Source: JACDAN01 sp036554945
Lineage (GTDB): Bacteria; Actinomycetota; Thermoleophilia; Gaiellales; Gaiellaceae
Reading direction: 5' to 3'
Length of the DNA stretch: 43,975 bases
Assembly: GCA_036554945.1 (NCBI GenBank)
Contig: DATBMH010000070.1
Location: 1 to 43,975, forward strand
The notes below the pieces were generated by a model. It worked only from the letters and a program-made list of their open reading frames with translations. It had not been told where the DNA came from and ran no database searches. This document shows positions 9,238-16,994 of the stretch, piece after piece (the stretch's first letter is position 1; every line of letters begins with the position of its first letter). Position numbers and translations under genes: made by a program.

Positions 9238-9859
9238 TCGCCTGCATCAGGATCTCGCCCTGAGGGGCCTCCGCTCCGGGCTCGTCTTCGAGGGTCACGG
9301 CCACCGTTGCTCCTTCGCTGACCGGGCGCTCGAGCGGCACCGATCGACAGCCACCGGCGAAGAGGCCCGCCGGTCGGGGCGTGCCGTCCTCGATGACCCA
9401 CGCCGCGTAGGTCTTGCCGGCCGGTGGGTCCTCGACGCAGGCGACGATCGTCGCGTCGTCGCCGGCCACGATCAGGCTGCCGCCGCCGTCCATCGCCACG
9501 ACCCGCGCGCTCTGGTCGCGGAGCGAGTTCGCCCAGAGACCGAGGCCGATCGCCGCACAGGCGGCGGCGACGGCCGCCACTGCGGTCGCCGGGAGGACCC
9601 AGCGGCGGCGCATCGGAATGACGGTCGCCGTCCGGGGCTCGGCCCGGGCGGCGTCGAGGATCCGGTCGCGGAGCTCGGGCGGGGGCTCCGGCCCTTCGGC
9701 GGTGAACGCGAGCTCGCCGGCAATGTCACGCAAGGTGGCCACCTCCTCGCGGCATCGGTCGCAGGTGTCGAGGTGCCGCTCGTACGTCCAGCGGTCCTCG
9801 GGGTCGAGTGCGTCGAGCGCGTATGCGGCGGCTTGCTCGTGGATGTCGAGCTGGGTCAT
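9230..9859 (-). CDS. Membrane anti-sigma factor (zinc-finger plus RskA-like C-terminal domain)
   Basis: 209 aa. The N-terminal cytosolic half has the ZAS-type motif H29-xxx-C33-xx-C36 (ERHLDTCDRCREEV). A single transmembrane helix follows at about residues 84-106 (after PMRRRW). The extracytoplasmic C-terminal domain contains KTYAAWVIEDGTP, as in RskA proteins. The cognate sigma factor is encoded immediately downstream with an 8 nt overlap. Related anti-sigma factors are inactivated by regulated intramembrane proteolysis; a rhomboid gene lies in the same operon. Start ATG at 9859 sits in one arm of a perfect inverted repeat and 6 nt after AATAAT, a possible -10 box. Confidence 0.9.
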   Translation of the reverse strand: MTQLDIHEQAAAYALDALDPEDRWTYERHLDTCDRCREEVATLRDIAGELAFTAEGPEPPPELRDRILDAARAEPRTATVIPMRRRWVLPATAVAAVAAACAAIGLGLWANSLRDQSARVVAMDGGGSLIVAGDDATIVACVEDPPAGKTYAAWVIEDGTPRPAGLFAGGCRSVPLERPVSEGATVAVTLEDEPGAEAPQGEILMQANV

Positions 9860-9889
9860 GCGGTGATTATTCGCACGACCCAGCTCGAC
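9845..9889. promoter_or_regulatory. Perfect 13 bp inverted repeat across the anti-sigma start
   Basis: Arms GTCGAGCTGGGTC (9845-9857) and GACCCAGCTCGAC (9877-9889) are separated by 19 nt that contain AATAAT, a possible -10 box. The left arm overlaps the ATG of the anti-sigma gene. Arm centres are 32 bp apart, about three helical turns. It could be an operator, or, in a read-through transcript, a hairpin hiding the start codon. Confidence 0.55.
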
Positions 9890-9896
9890 GGTTCGG

Positions 9897-10586
9897 TCAG
9901 AACGGATACGGGGCCAGGGCCCACGCCGCCGCGCCGTACCAGCACGCGAACGCGAGGCTCGCCAGGCCGAAGACGGGCGCTGCGGCGTTGAAGGAGGCGC
10001 GCATCGGCCGGGTCCCGAGCGCGAAGCCGAAGCCCGCAGAGAGCAGGGTCATCGAGACCGCGGTGAAGATCGCCAGCAGCCCGAGCGCGACGACGCCGAG
10101 GCTCTGCGACTCGATCGAGGCGACAAGCAGGACACCGACGCCGGCGCTGCCGCCCATCCCGTGGACGAGGCCGATCCCGAAGGCGCTCAGGCCGGTCCTG
10201 CCGCGGTGCGGGTGGGAGTGCTGGGCCTGCAGGCGGTAGACGCCCTGCCGCCAGCGGAGGACGAGCCTCACCGCCAGGTAGGCGATGACGAACGCGATCG
10301 CGGTCTCCGCCGCCTGCTGCGCGCGCTCGGGCAGGTACTTGTCGAGCAGCAGGATGGGGATCCCGAAGGCGAACAGCGTGAGGGCGTGGCCGAGGCCCCA
10401 GGCCGCTCCGAGCTTGGTGGCGGCCGTGGTCGCCCGCTCGCGGGTGCCGACGACCAGCGTCGAGACGGCGGCGAGGTGGTCCGGGTCGGTCGCGTGGCGG
10501 AGACCGAGCAGGACGGCGACGAGGACGACGAGCCAGACCGCCGCCCCGTCGGAGTAGGAAGCGATGAAGTCGTCGAGTCCGAACAT
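9897..10586 (-). CDS. NixA/UreH-like nickel/cobalt-type membrane transporter
   Basis: 229 aa with six or more membrane helices. Near the N-terminus, LRHATDPDHLAAVSTL matches the HoxN/NixA signature RHAxDxDHI used for Ni2+/Co2+ binding, and GLGHALTLF and GLVHGMGGSAG are typical of the superfamily. A short His-rich loop (HSHPH) lies mid-protein. ATG at 10586 follows AAAGGAG (7 nt). The gene starts 14 nt after the NicO-type gene stop and closes the DUF4331/TPR/NicO operon. Ion specificity cannot be read from sequence. It ends 37 nt before the anti-sigma ATG. Confidence 0.85.
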   Translation of the reverse strand: MFGLDDFIASYSDGAAVWLVVLVAVLLGLRHATDPDHLAAVSTLVVGTRERATTAATKLGAAWGLGHALTLFAFGIPILLLDKYLPERAQQAAETAIAFVIAYLAVRLVLRWRQGVYRLQAQHSHPHRGRTGLSAFGIGLVHGMGGSAGVGVLLVASIESQSLGVVALGLLAIFTAVSMTLLSAGFGFALGTRPMRASFNAAAPVFGLASLAFACWYGAAAWALAPYPF

Positions 10587-10600
10587 GGTGCTGCTCCTTT

Positions 10601-11923
10601 CTACGTGATCGTTGGCAGTGACCGGGCGGTCATGACGAGGCCGAGGGCGACGATCGCGGCGGCGCTCACGGCCGGGAGGGCGCGGACGAGCGCCCCCTCG
10701 AGGCTGAGGCGGGAGAACAGCCGGCGGGCCGAGACGGCGAGCAGGCCGATGCCCGTGATCACCGAGGCGAGCCCGAGACTGAAGGCGACGATCAGGAGCA
10801 GGCCGAAGCCGACCCGGTGGAGCGAGATCGCCGCGAGCAGGACGACGAGGGCGGTCGGGCAGGGGAGGATCCCGCCCGAGACGCCGACCGCGATCAGTCC
10901 GCGCCGGGGCCCGTGGTGATGGTGATGGTCGTGGTGGTGGTCGTGATGAGCGTGGCCGTGGGCCCAGTCCCGGATGCGGCCGCGCAGGACGGTCACCCCG
11001 ACGCCGACGACGAGCAGGGCGGAGGCGAGGTTGAGCCAGGGGTAGAGGTCCTCCGGCAGGATCAGCTCGGAGAGCGCGAGAGTCACGAGCCCGAGCGCGA
11101 AGACGCCGATCGTGTGCGTGACGGTGACGATGCCGCCGAGCGCGAACGCGTGGCGCGCCTTTCCGCGCGAGCCCACGAGGTAGGCGGCCACGATCGCCTT
11201 CCCGTGTCCCGGGGTGAGGGCGTGGGCCGCGCCCCAGAAGAGCGCCAGCGCAAGCGAGAGGAGGACGATCCCGGGGCCGAGCTCCTCGCCCGCGATCAGG
11301 GCCTCGAACCCGCCGCCGTTGCGCTCTTCCCGGGCGGTGGGTCCGAGGTCGGGCGGCGTGCCCGGAGCGGTGCCCGGGACGAGCTCGACGGTCGCGGAGG
11401 TCATGTCCGTGGGCTCGCGGAGCAGATCCTGCGGGTACGCGCGGAGGGCGTCGCTGATGCTGGTCGCCGGCGCGCTGGACGAGACGATCCGGGCACCGCG
11501 CTCGGCCCGCACGACGACCTCCTTCCAGCCGAGGCGCCGGCCGAAGTTGCGGTCCTCGAAGGAGACACGCCTCCCGCCGGGGCCGCCGTCGAAGACGGCA
11601 TCGAGCCGCAGCGTCTCGAGGCCGCCGGCTCCGGGCCGCCGTTCGAGGCGGCGGTCGAGGAGCGTCAGCTGGCGGCGGCGGCCGTCGACCGAGAGCTGCA
11701 GGCCGCGCGCGAGCCGGGCCGCGGCGTCCGGCCGCCGGAGCCGCTTCCCTTCCTGGAAGGTCGGGATCTCGGCGAGGTCGACGGCGTAGTGGACGTACAC
11801 GCGGTCGCCCGAGAGCTCGATCCCCGCGTAGCGGTTGACGGTGAAGTTGCCGAGGGGATGCGCCGACGCCGCGCCGGGGGCGAGCAGCGCGAGGACGGCC
11901 AGGGCGAGCAGCAAACGCCTCAC
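10601..11923 (-). CDS. NicO-type nickel/cobalt transporter with exported N-terminal domain
   Basis: 440 aa. It has an N-terminal signal peptide (VRRLLLALAVLALLAPGAASA) and an extracytoplasmic domain starting AHPLGNFTVNRY that extends to about residue 210. A multi-helix membrane domain follows with HALTPGHGKAIVAAYLVG, SGGILPCPTALVVL and a strongly His-rich cytosolic loop (about 14 His within 20 residues near 10915-10960), all hallmarks of the NicO family. GTG at 11923 overlaps the TPR gene stop (GTGA). The His loop suggests metal buffering or sensing. Whether it imports or exports metal is unknown; the RcnA branch exports and others import. Confidence 0.88.
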   Translation of the reverse strand: MRRLLLALAVLALLAPGAASAHPLGNFTVNRYAGIELSGDRVYVHYAVDLAEIPTFQEGKRLRRPDAAARLARGLQLSVDGRRRQLTLLDRRLERRPGAGGLETLRLDAVFDGGPGGRRVSFEDRNFGRRLGWKEVVVRAERGARIVSSSAPATSISDALRAYPQDLLREPTDMTSATVELVPGTAPGTPPDLGPTAREERNGGGFEALIAGEELGPGIVLLSLALALFWGAAHALTPGHGKAIVAAYLVGSRGKARHAFALGGIVTVTHTIGVFALGLVTLALSELILPEDLYPWLNLASALLVVGVGVTVLRGRIRDWAHGHAHHDHHHDHHHHHGPRRGLIAVGVSGGILPCPTALVVLLAAISLHRVGFGLLLIVAFSLGLASVITGIGLLAVSARRLFSRLSLEGALVRALPAVSAAAIVALGLVMTARSLPTIT

Positions 11924-13122
11924 GAGAGCTCCCTCGCGACCGGCGCCCAGCGCAGTGAGAAGTGCGGGTTGGTGCGCAGTGCCTTGCGGAACCAGCTCCG
12001 CGCTTCCGCGGGCTTGCCCAGGCAGCGCTCGATCATCCCGCGGTGGAAGAGCTTCGGCGCGTCCACGGTGCCGAGCCGGAGCGCGCTCCGGGAGTAGCGG
12101 CGCGCCTCGACGCAGCGTCCGTTGCGGGCGAGCGCCCACGCGAGGACGCCGTCCGCCTCGATGCTCGGCCGTGCCGCCTGCGCGCTGCGTGCCCGCCGGA
12201 GCGACTCGCGGAGGCGGATGCCGTGGTCGACGTTGAAGAGCGCGAGCTCGAGGTCGGTCGAGACGCCGTTCGCCGCGAAGAGCCGGTCGATGGCTCCCAC
12301 CAGCGCGTACTGCTCGCGCGCGGCTGCGGGCCGGCCGGCTGCGCGGTACAGGTCGCCGAGGGAGCCGACGAACTGCGGCAGCGGCGCCTGCTCGACAGCC
12401 CGGCGCTCGAGCCGGATCGCCGACCGGAAGCGCCCCCGCGCACCCTCGACCTGCGCCAGCGCGTCGAGCGCGTGCACGTAGCCGGGGACCGTCGCGAGCG
12501 CGCGGCGGTACTCGCGCCCGGCCTGCGCCAGCCGGCCGCGTGAGAAGTGGAGCTTGCCGAGCTGCGTCAGCGCGAAGGCGGCGGGCTCGCCGCGTCCGCC
12601 GGCCGCGTCGACTGCGAGGCTCATCGCCTCGATCGCGCCGTCGGTCCGGCCGAGCAGCTCGCGGGCGTACGAGATCCGGGAGTACGCGGAGAAACCCGGC
12701 TTGAGCTCGGCGAACCGGTCGAAGGCCCGGAAGGCTTCGTCGTGGCGGCCGAGCTCGACCAGCGCGTCGCCGGTCGCGGCGTAGGCGACGGCAGTGTCCG
12801 GCGAGAGGCGCTGCGCCCGGCGCGCAAGCGCGAGGCTCTCGCGGAACCGATGCCGCGCGGCCTCGAGGGACGCGAGCCCCACGAGCGCCTCGACGTCGTC
12901 CGCGTTCACCTGGAGCGCCCGCTGGAGCGCGGCCTCCGCGCGGCCGTAGCGGGAGGGCTCGCCGGTCCGGCGGGCCGTGTCCAGCTCGCGGAGCCCGAGC
13001 CGGACGAGCTGGCGGCCGGTCGGGGCGGCCTCGGCGCCGTCCTCGGAGCGGACGGCGCCGCCGGTGAGGAGCGCGGTGGCGGCAACCGCCGCCACCGCTC
13101 CTGCGACGAGCAGTCGCCTCAC
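11920..13122 (-). CDS. Exported TPR-repeat protein
   Basis: 400 aa with an N-terminal hydrophobic signal or anchor (MRRLLVAGAVAAVAATALLTGG) followed by tetratricopeptide-like helical repeats from about residue 60 to the end (for example AEAALQRALQVNADDVEALVGL and AFRAFDRFAELKPG). The GTG start overlaps the DUF4331 gene stop (GTGA) and its own stop overlaps the NicO start (GTGA), so the three genes are translationally coupled. TPRs mediate protein contacts; it may link the DUF4331 protein to the transporter at the outer face of the membrane (inference). No enzymatic motif is visible. Confidence 0.85.
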   Translation of the reverse strand: MRRLLVAGAVAAVAATALLTGGAVRSEDGAEAAPTGRQLVRLGLRELDTARRTGEPSRYGRAEAALQRALQVNADDVEALVGLASLEAARHRFRESLALARRAQRLSPDTAVAYAATGDALVELGRHDEAFRAFDRFAELKPGFSAYSRISYARELLGRTDGAIEAMSLAVDAAGGRGEPAAFALTQLGKLHFSRGRLAQAGREYRRALATVPGYVHALDALAQVEGARGRFRSAIRLERRAVEQAPLPQFVGSLGDLYRAAGRPAAAREQYALVGAIDRLFAANGVSTDLELALFNVDHGIRLRESLRRARSAQAARPSIEADGVLAWALARNGRCVEARRYSRSALRLGTVDAPKLFHRGMIERCLGKPAEARSWFRKALRTNPHFSLRWAPVARELS

Positions 13123-14438
13123 GGCTTCTGCTGGCCCTTCGCGTTGTCGAACCCGCTGGGCGGGTCGTTCTCGTACGGGAACATCCCGAGGTTCGGGACG
13201 TCGTTCCCGTCGACGCCGTCACCGAGGAGGTCGCCGGCCGGATGGCCCTTGAGCTTCCCGGCCACCGCGCGCTCCGCGATGTCCACGACGTCGTCCGTCA
13301 GGCGCCGGCCGTTGGGGAAGCCGGCGGTGTCGCCCCCGAAGACGCCGAGCCTGTTCGGCATGGCGGCAGGCGGGATCGACAGGTTGATCCGCAGCATGTC
13401 GGCGAGCCTCGGTCCGGTGAAGTTCAGGCCGGGAACGCCGGTCAGCAGCACGGAGACGAGGTCGTCACGGTTCGTCTCCGGGACGCCGAGCCCGTACAGC
13501 TGGTTGATGACCGCTGCGAGGATCGGCGTGCGGTAGTACTGCTGGAACTGCGAGTCGGTCGACGGGCTCAGGCGGTTCCACTTGTCCTTGAGCTTCGTCG
13601 GGATGATCACCTCGTTGATCAGCGGGTTGCCGAGGCGCGAGACCTGGGCCCACTGCTTCTCCTCGGTGTACCGGCGGACGCCGTTCTTGCGGTACCAGCG
13701 GACCTTCATCCGCGGCCGCTCGGTCGTCGCCCAGACGCCGACCGTGTGGTCGGAGTCGTCGAGCTGCGAGATCGGGATCTGGAGCGCGATCCCATGCACC
13801 GCGTAGCCGGCGAAGAAGTCCTTCCCGCCGCCCATGTTCCCGGTGCCCTTGCGGATCGCGACGAGGTCGAAGATCGCGCCGATGTCCGCGAAGAACGCGT
13901 CCTCCCGCTGTCCGGCGAAGACCTTGCCGCCGCCGGCGAGGTTCGTCACCGCGGCGTCGGCCAGCTGCCGGTAGTTGGGCGTGGTGCGCGGGCCGATGTT
14001 GTTCGGCGGCGTGACGCCCCGTGCGACGACCGCCTCGTGCCCACCCTTGGCGCGGGTCACGGTGTAGTCCTGCACGGTGTTGCCCAGGAACAGCGAGGGC
14101 TCGCGGTTCCTGAAGCGGAACCGGTACGTGACGTCGGCCTTGCCGTCGCCGGTCCGGTCGATGTTGATCGCGTAGCGGGCCCGCTCCGAGAAGCGGTACC
14201 AGTTGGGGCCTGCGGCCGGGTCCTCCGCCGGGATCCAGTTCGCGATCACGGTCAGCGAGCTCGGAGCGTCCGGGCTCCGGTACGCGTAGAGGTCGGTCGT
14301 GTCGGCCGTCGGGTCCTCGGCGATCAGGGGCGCCTCGCGGTGGCTCGACGCCTGCCCGGGCTCGGGGCCCAGGGCTCTGACGCTGAGCACTGCTGCGGCG
14401 ACGGCGATCCCGAGGATCGCGAGTGCGAGCGTGCGCAT
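13119..14438 (-). CDS. DUF4331-family exported protein
   Basis: 439 aa. A signal peptide (MRTLALAILGIAVAAAVLSV) precedes the family opening SSHREAPLIAEDPTADTTDLYAY. The body contains RARYAINIDRTGDGKADVTYRF, GGKDFFAGYAVHGIALQIP and a C-terminal aspartate- and glycine-rich segment (GDLLGDGVDGNDVPN) that could bind metal. Function of the family is unknown. ATG at 14438 is preceded by GAAAGGAG (8 nt), the best ribosome site in this operon, which marks it as the first gene. It is coupled to the TPR and NicO genes, linking it to metal handling by context only. Confidence 0.9.
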   Translation of the reverse strand: MRTLALAILGIAVAAAVLSVRALGPEPGQASSHREAPLIAEDPTADTTDLYAYRSPDAPSSLTVIANWIPAEDPAAGPNWYRFSERARYAINIDRTGDGKADVTYRFRFRNREPSLFLGNTVQDYTVTRAKGGHEAVVARGVTPPNNIGPRTTPNYRQLADAAVTNLAGGGKVFAGQREDAFFADIGAIFDLVAIRKGTGNMGGGKDFFAGYAVHGIALQIPISQLDDSDHTVGVWATTERPRMKVRWYRKNGVRRYTEEKQWAQVSRLGNPLINEVIIPTKLKDKWNRLSPSTDSQFQQYYRTPILAAVINQLYGLGVPETNRDDLVSVLLTGVPGLNFTGPRLADMLRINLSIPPAAMPNRLGVFGGDTAGFPNGRRLTDDVVDIAERAVAGKLKGHPAGDLLGDGVDGNDVPNLGMFPYENDPPSGFDNAKGQQKP

Positions 14439-14468
14439 CGTGTGCGGCTCCTTTCTCGACTTGGGGGT

Positions 14469-14486
14469 CGCGGCTCATTCGCCGCG
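14469..14486 (-). terminator. Hairpin after carbamate kinase gene
   Basis: Stem CGCGGC / GCCGCG with a 6 nt loop, 18 nt past the carbamate kinase stop and 30 nt ahead of the DUF4331 start. It has no T-tract. It may separate the two transcription units. Confidence 0.35.
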
Positions 14487-14504
14487 GGGCTCGGTCCGGT
14501 TCGG

Positions 14505-15410
14505 CTAGCCCGAGACCCGGGTGCCGGCGCGGCCGGCGAGCGCGTCCTCGACGCTGTCGAGCGCGGTGATGAGAGCCTCGCCGCCCGCACGGGCCATGGC
14601 GGCCGCAGCCTCGACCTTCGGGCGCATCGAGCCCTCGGCCAGCTCCGGGAGGAGCGGCTCCGTGTCGTCCGCGGTCAGCTCGCGGAGCTCTTCCTCGTCC
14701 GCGGTCCCGAAGCCGCGCTTGACGGCCGAGACGTCGGTGAGGATGAGCAGGCGCTCCGCGCCGAGCTCGGCCGCGAGCACGGCGGAGGCGCGGTCCTTGT
14801 CGATCACGGCGTCCACGCCGTGGAGCCTTCCGTCCCGCCGGACGACCGGGATCCCGCCGCCGCCGCAGGCCACGGGAATCGCGCCCGACTCGAGCAGCGC
14901 GCGGACCTGCTCGAGCTCGACCGTCTCGAGCGGCTGCGGCGACGGCACCGTGCGGCGCCAGCCTCGGCCGGCCTCGTCGACCAGCTGCCAGCCGCGCTCC
15001 CGCTCGAGCTGCCGAGCCTGGACGGCGGAGTAGAACGGTCCGATCGGCTTCGTCGGCCGCTCGAAGGCCGGATCGTCCGCGGCGACGACGACGTGGGTGA
15101 GGATGCAGGTGACCGGCCGGCCGGCCGCGGGCCCGAGCTCGGTCTCGATCATGGAGCCGATCTCCGCCTGGGTCTGCGCGACCGCGAGGTAGAGCGGGAG
15201 CGGCGGCACCTCGTCGGCCGAACGCTCCTGGCGGAGCAGCTCGTTGCCGACCTGCGGGCCGTTCCCGTGCGTGATGACGACGTCGCCGCCGGCGAGCAGC
15301 GGACGAAGCGCGTCGGCGGTCTCGCGTAGCCGCGCCGACTGCTCGGCGGCGGTGCCCCGGTCGCCCGCGCGGATCAACGCGTTGCCGCCGAGCGCGACGA
15401 CCGTCGTCAA
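14505..15410 (-). CDS. arcC: Carbamate kinase
   Basis: 301 aa, normal for the family. Diagnostic segments are VVALGGNAL at the N-terminus, ITHGNGPQVGN (about 46-56), CGGGGIPVV and DAVIDKDRAS in the middle, LLILTDVSAV, and the C-terminal EGSMRPKVEAA. The enzyme transfers phosphate between carbamoyl phosphate and ADP, making ATP in catabolic use. The ATG overlaps the upstream GTPase gene stop by 4 nt (ATGA). No ornithine carbamoyltransferase or arginine deiminase gene is nearby, so this is not a standard arginine deiminase operon. Confidence 0.95.
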   Translation of the reverse strand: MTTVVALGGNALIRAGDRGTAAEQSARLRETADALRPLLAGGDVVITHGNGPQVGNELLRQERSADEVPPLPLYLAVAQTQAEIGSMIETELGPAAGRPVTCILTHVVVAADDPAFERPTKPIGPFYSAVQARQLERERGWQLVDEAGRGWRRTVPSPQPLETVELEQVRALLESGAIPVACGGGGIPVVRRDGRLHGVDAVIDKDRASAVLAAELGAERLLILTDVSAVKRGFGTADEEELRELTADDTEPLLPELAEGSMRPKVEAAAAMARAGGEALITALDSVEDALAGRAGTRVSG

Positions 15411-16756
15411 GCGATCGCGGCTTCGGTGTTCCCGCTGAGGAGCCCTTGCGCGGTGAGCAGGTCGACGAGCGTCGGCTCGCCGAGCTCCTGGAGGCTGTAG
15501 GTGACCCGGAGCGCCGGCTTGTCGAAGTCGATGACGCGCCGCAGGTCGATCGGTGTCCCGATCAGGACGAGGTCGGCGTCCGACCGCGCGATCGTCTCCT
15601 TCAGCTCGTCCATCTGCTCTCGCCCGTAGCCCATCGCAGGCAGGAGCTCGGTGACATGCGGGTAGGCCTCGAGCGTGTCCGCGATCGAGCCGACCGCGAA
15701 CGGCCGCGGATCGACGAGGGACGCCGCGTTCCCCGCCTTCGCGGCGAGCACGGCGGCGCCATAGGTCATCTCACCATGGGTGAGCGTCGGCCCGTCCTCG
15801 ACGGCGAGCACGCGCTTCCCGGCGATCGTCTCGCCGTTCTCCTCGACCAGGAACGGCGAAGCGGCGCGGACGATCTTCGCGCCGGGGTTGACCTCGCGGA
15901 TCGAGTCGAGCACGGCCTCGACGCCCTCGGGCGGCGCCGTGTCGACCTTGTTGACCACGCAGACGTCCGCCATACGGAGGTTCGTCTCGCCAGGGTGGTA
16001 CCGCAGCTCGTGCCCGGCGCGGTGCGGGTCGACCACGACGACGTGCAGGTTCGGCTTCACGAACGGCGTGTCGTTGTTGCCGCCATCCCAGAGGATCACG
16101 TCCGCCTCCTGCTCGGCGGCGTCGAGGATCGCGGCGTAGTCGATTCCGGCGAAGACGATGTTGCCCTCGTTGATGTGCGGCTCGTACTCCTCGCGCTCCT
16201 CGATCGTCGTCTCGGCTGCGTCGAGGTCGTCGTAGTCGCCGAAGCGCTGGACGGCCTGCTTGGTCAGGTCGCCGTAGGGCATGGGATGGCGGAGGACGGC
16301 CACGCGCTTGCCGTCGTCCCGCAGCAGCTTCGCGATGTACCGCGTCGTCTGGCTCTTGCCGGACCCGGTGCGAACCGCGCAGACGGCGACGCACGGCTTG
16401 GACGAGGTGAGCATCGTCCGCTCGGGGGAGAGCAGCGAGTAGGCGGCGCCGGCGGCGAGGGCGCGCGAGCCGAGGTGCATCACGTGCTCGTGCGTCACGT
16501 CGGAGTAGGCGAACACGACCTCGTCGACGTCATGCTCGCGGATCAGCTCCTCGAGCCGCGACTCCGGGTGGATCGGAATGCCGGCGGGGTAGAGGTGGCC
16601 GGCGAGCTCCTGCGGGTAGCGGCGGCCGTCGATGTTGGGGATCTGCGTGGCCGTGAAGCCGACCACGTCGTACTGCTCGTTGCCGCGGTAGACGAGGTTG
16701 AAGTTGTGGAAGTCGCGGCCGGCGGCGCCCGCGATCAGCACGCGTCTTCGCTCCAT
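15407..16756 (-). CDS. Cyclic 2,3-diphosphoglycerate synthetase-like P-loop GTPase/ATPase
   Basis: 449 aa. An N-terminal Rossmann-like part (RRVLIAGAAGRDFHNFN) leads into a P-loop NTPase region with RTGSGKSQTTRYIA (about 138-151), ILWDGGNNDTPF, VVVDPHRAGHE, and VCVVNKVDTAP, the last resembling the NKxD base-recognition motif. The layout matches archaeal cyclic 2,3-diphosphoglycerate synthetase and its uncharacterised bacterial relatives. The actual reaction in bacteria is not established. It overlaps the carbamate kinase gene by 4 nt, so an acyl-phosphate or phosphoglycerate link is conceivable. The ATG at 16756 has no Shine-Dalgarno sequence and lies 6 nt after TAGGCT. Confidence 0.8.
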   Translation of the reverse strand: MERRRVLIAGAAGRDFHNFNLVYRGNEQYDVVGFTATQIPNIDGRRYPQELAGHLYPAGIPIHPESRLEELIREHDVDEVVFAYSDVTHEHVMHLGSRALAAGAAYSLLSPERTMLTSSKPCVAVCAVRTGSGKSQTTRYIAKLLRDDGKRVAVLRHPMPYGDLTKQAVQRFGDYDDLDAAETTIEEREEYEPHINEGNIVFAGIDYAAILDAAEQEADVILWDGGNNDTPFVKPNLHVVVVDPHRAGHELRYHPGETNLRMADVCVVNKVDTAPPEGVEAVLDSIREVNPGAKIVRAASPFLVEENGETIAGKRVLAVEDGPTLTHGEMTYGAAVLAAKAGNAASLVDPRPFAVGSIADTLEAYPHVTELLPAMGYGREQMDELKETIARSDADLVLIGTPIDLRRVIDFDKPALRVTYSLQELGEPTLVDLLTAQGLLSGNTEAAIA

Positions 16757-16762
16757 GAATAA

Positions 16763-16768
16763 AGCCTA
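16763..16768 (-). promoter_or_regulatory. Putative -10 box, leaderless start of the GTPase gene
   Basis: TAGGCT followed by 6 nt and ATG, with no Shine-Dalgarno. The short dyad GAATA-N5-TATTC overlaps the box and could bind a regulator. Confidence 0.55.
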
Positions 16769-16817
16769 TTCAGTTTCCAGGACGGCGCCGCGCCAACCGT
16801 CCCGCCGGGACCGCTCC

Positions 16818-16836
16818 CGGTGCCAGGTACGAAGAC
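16818..16836 (+). repeat. Copy A of a 19 bp intergenic repeat
   Basis: CGGTGCCAGGTACGAAGAC, which matches copy B at 16932-16950 at 18 of 19 positions. Both lie between the divergent GTPase and ferritin genes, in the same orientation. Confidence 0.6.
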
Positions 16837-16915
16837 CAGGCCCGGGGGGACGGTGAGCGCCATGAGTGCCCCTGGACATCCCGTCAACGCCCGGCTGGGT
16901 GCGGGCGCGATGGGC

Positions 16916-16950
16916 GCACCGAGACGTGTCTCGGTGCCAGGCACGAAGAC
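16916..16950 (+). repeat. Palindrome plus copy B of the intergenic repeat
   Basis: A perfect 10 bp arm palindrome with GT at its centre (GCACCGAGAC / GTCTCGGTGC, 16916-16937) runs into copy B, CGGTGCCAGGCACGAAGAC (16932-16950), which contains a second small dyad GTGCC-A-GGCAC. The arrangement looks like a dispersed extragenic palindromic element. It ends about 32 bp before the ferritin -10 box. Confidence 0.6.
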
Positions 16951-16981
16951 GCGCCTAGAAGGGGCACGCTGCGCGAGGCAG

Positions 16982-16987
16982 TAGAGT
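16982..16987 (+). promoter_or_regulatory. Putative -10 box, leaderless start of ferritin gene
   Basis: TAGAGT, then 7 nt, then ATG at 16995, with no ribosome binding site in between. Confidence 0.55.
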
Positions 16988-16994
16988 CGCGCGG

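Noticed and set aside
10601..13222. One 873-codon reverse frame spanning NicO and upstream
   Set aside because: Its first half is a shadow of the TPR gene; the true NicO product starts at GTG 11923 with a signal peptide.
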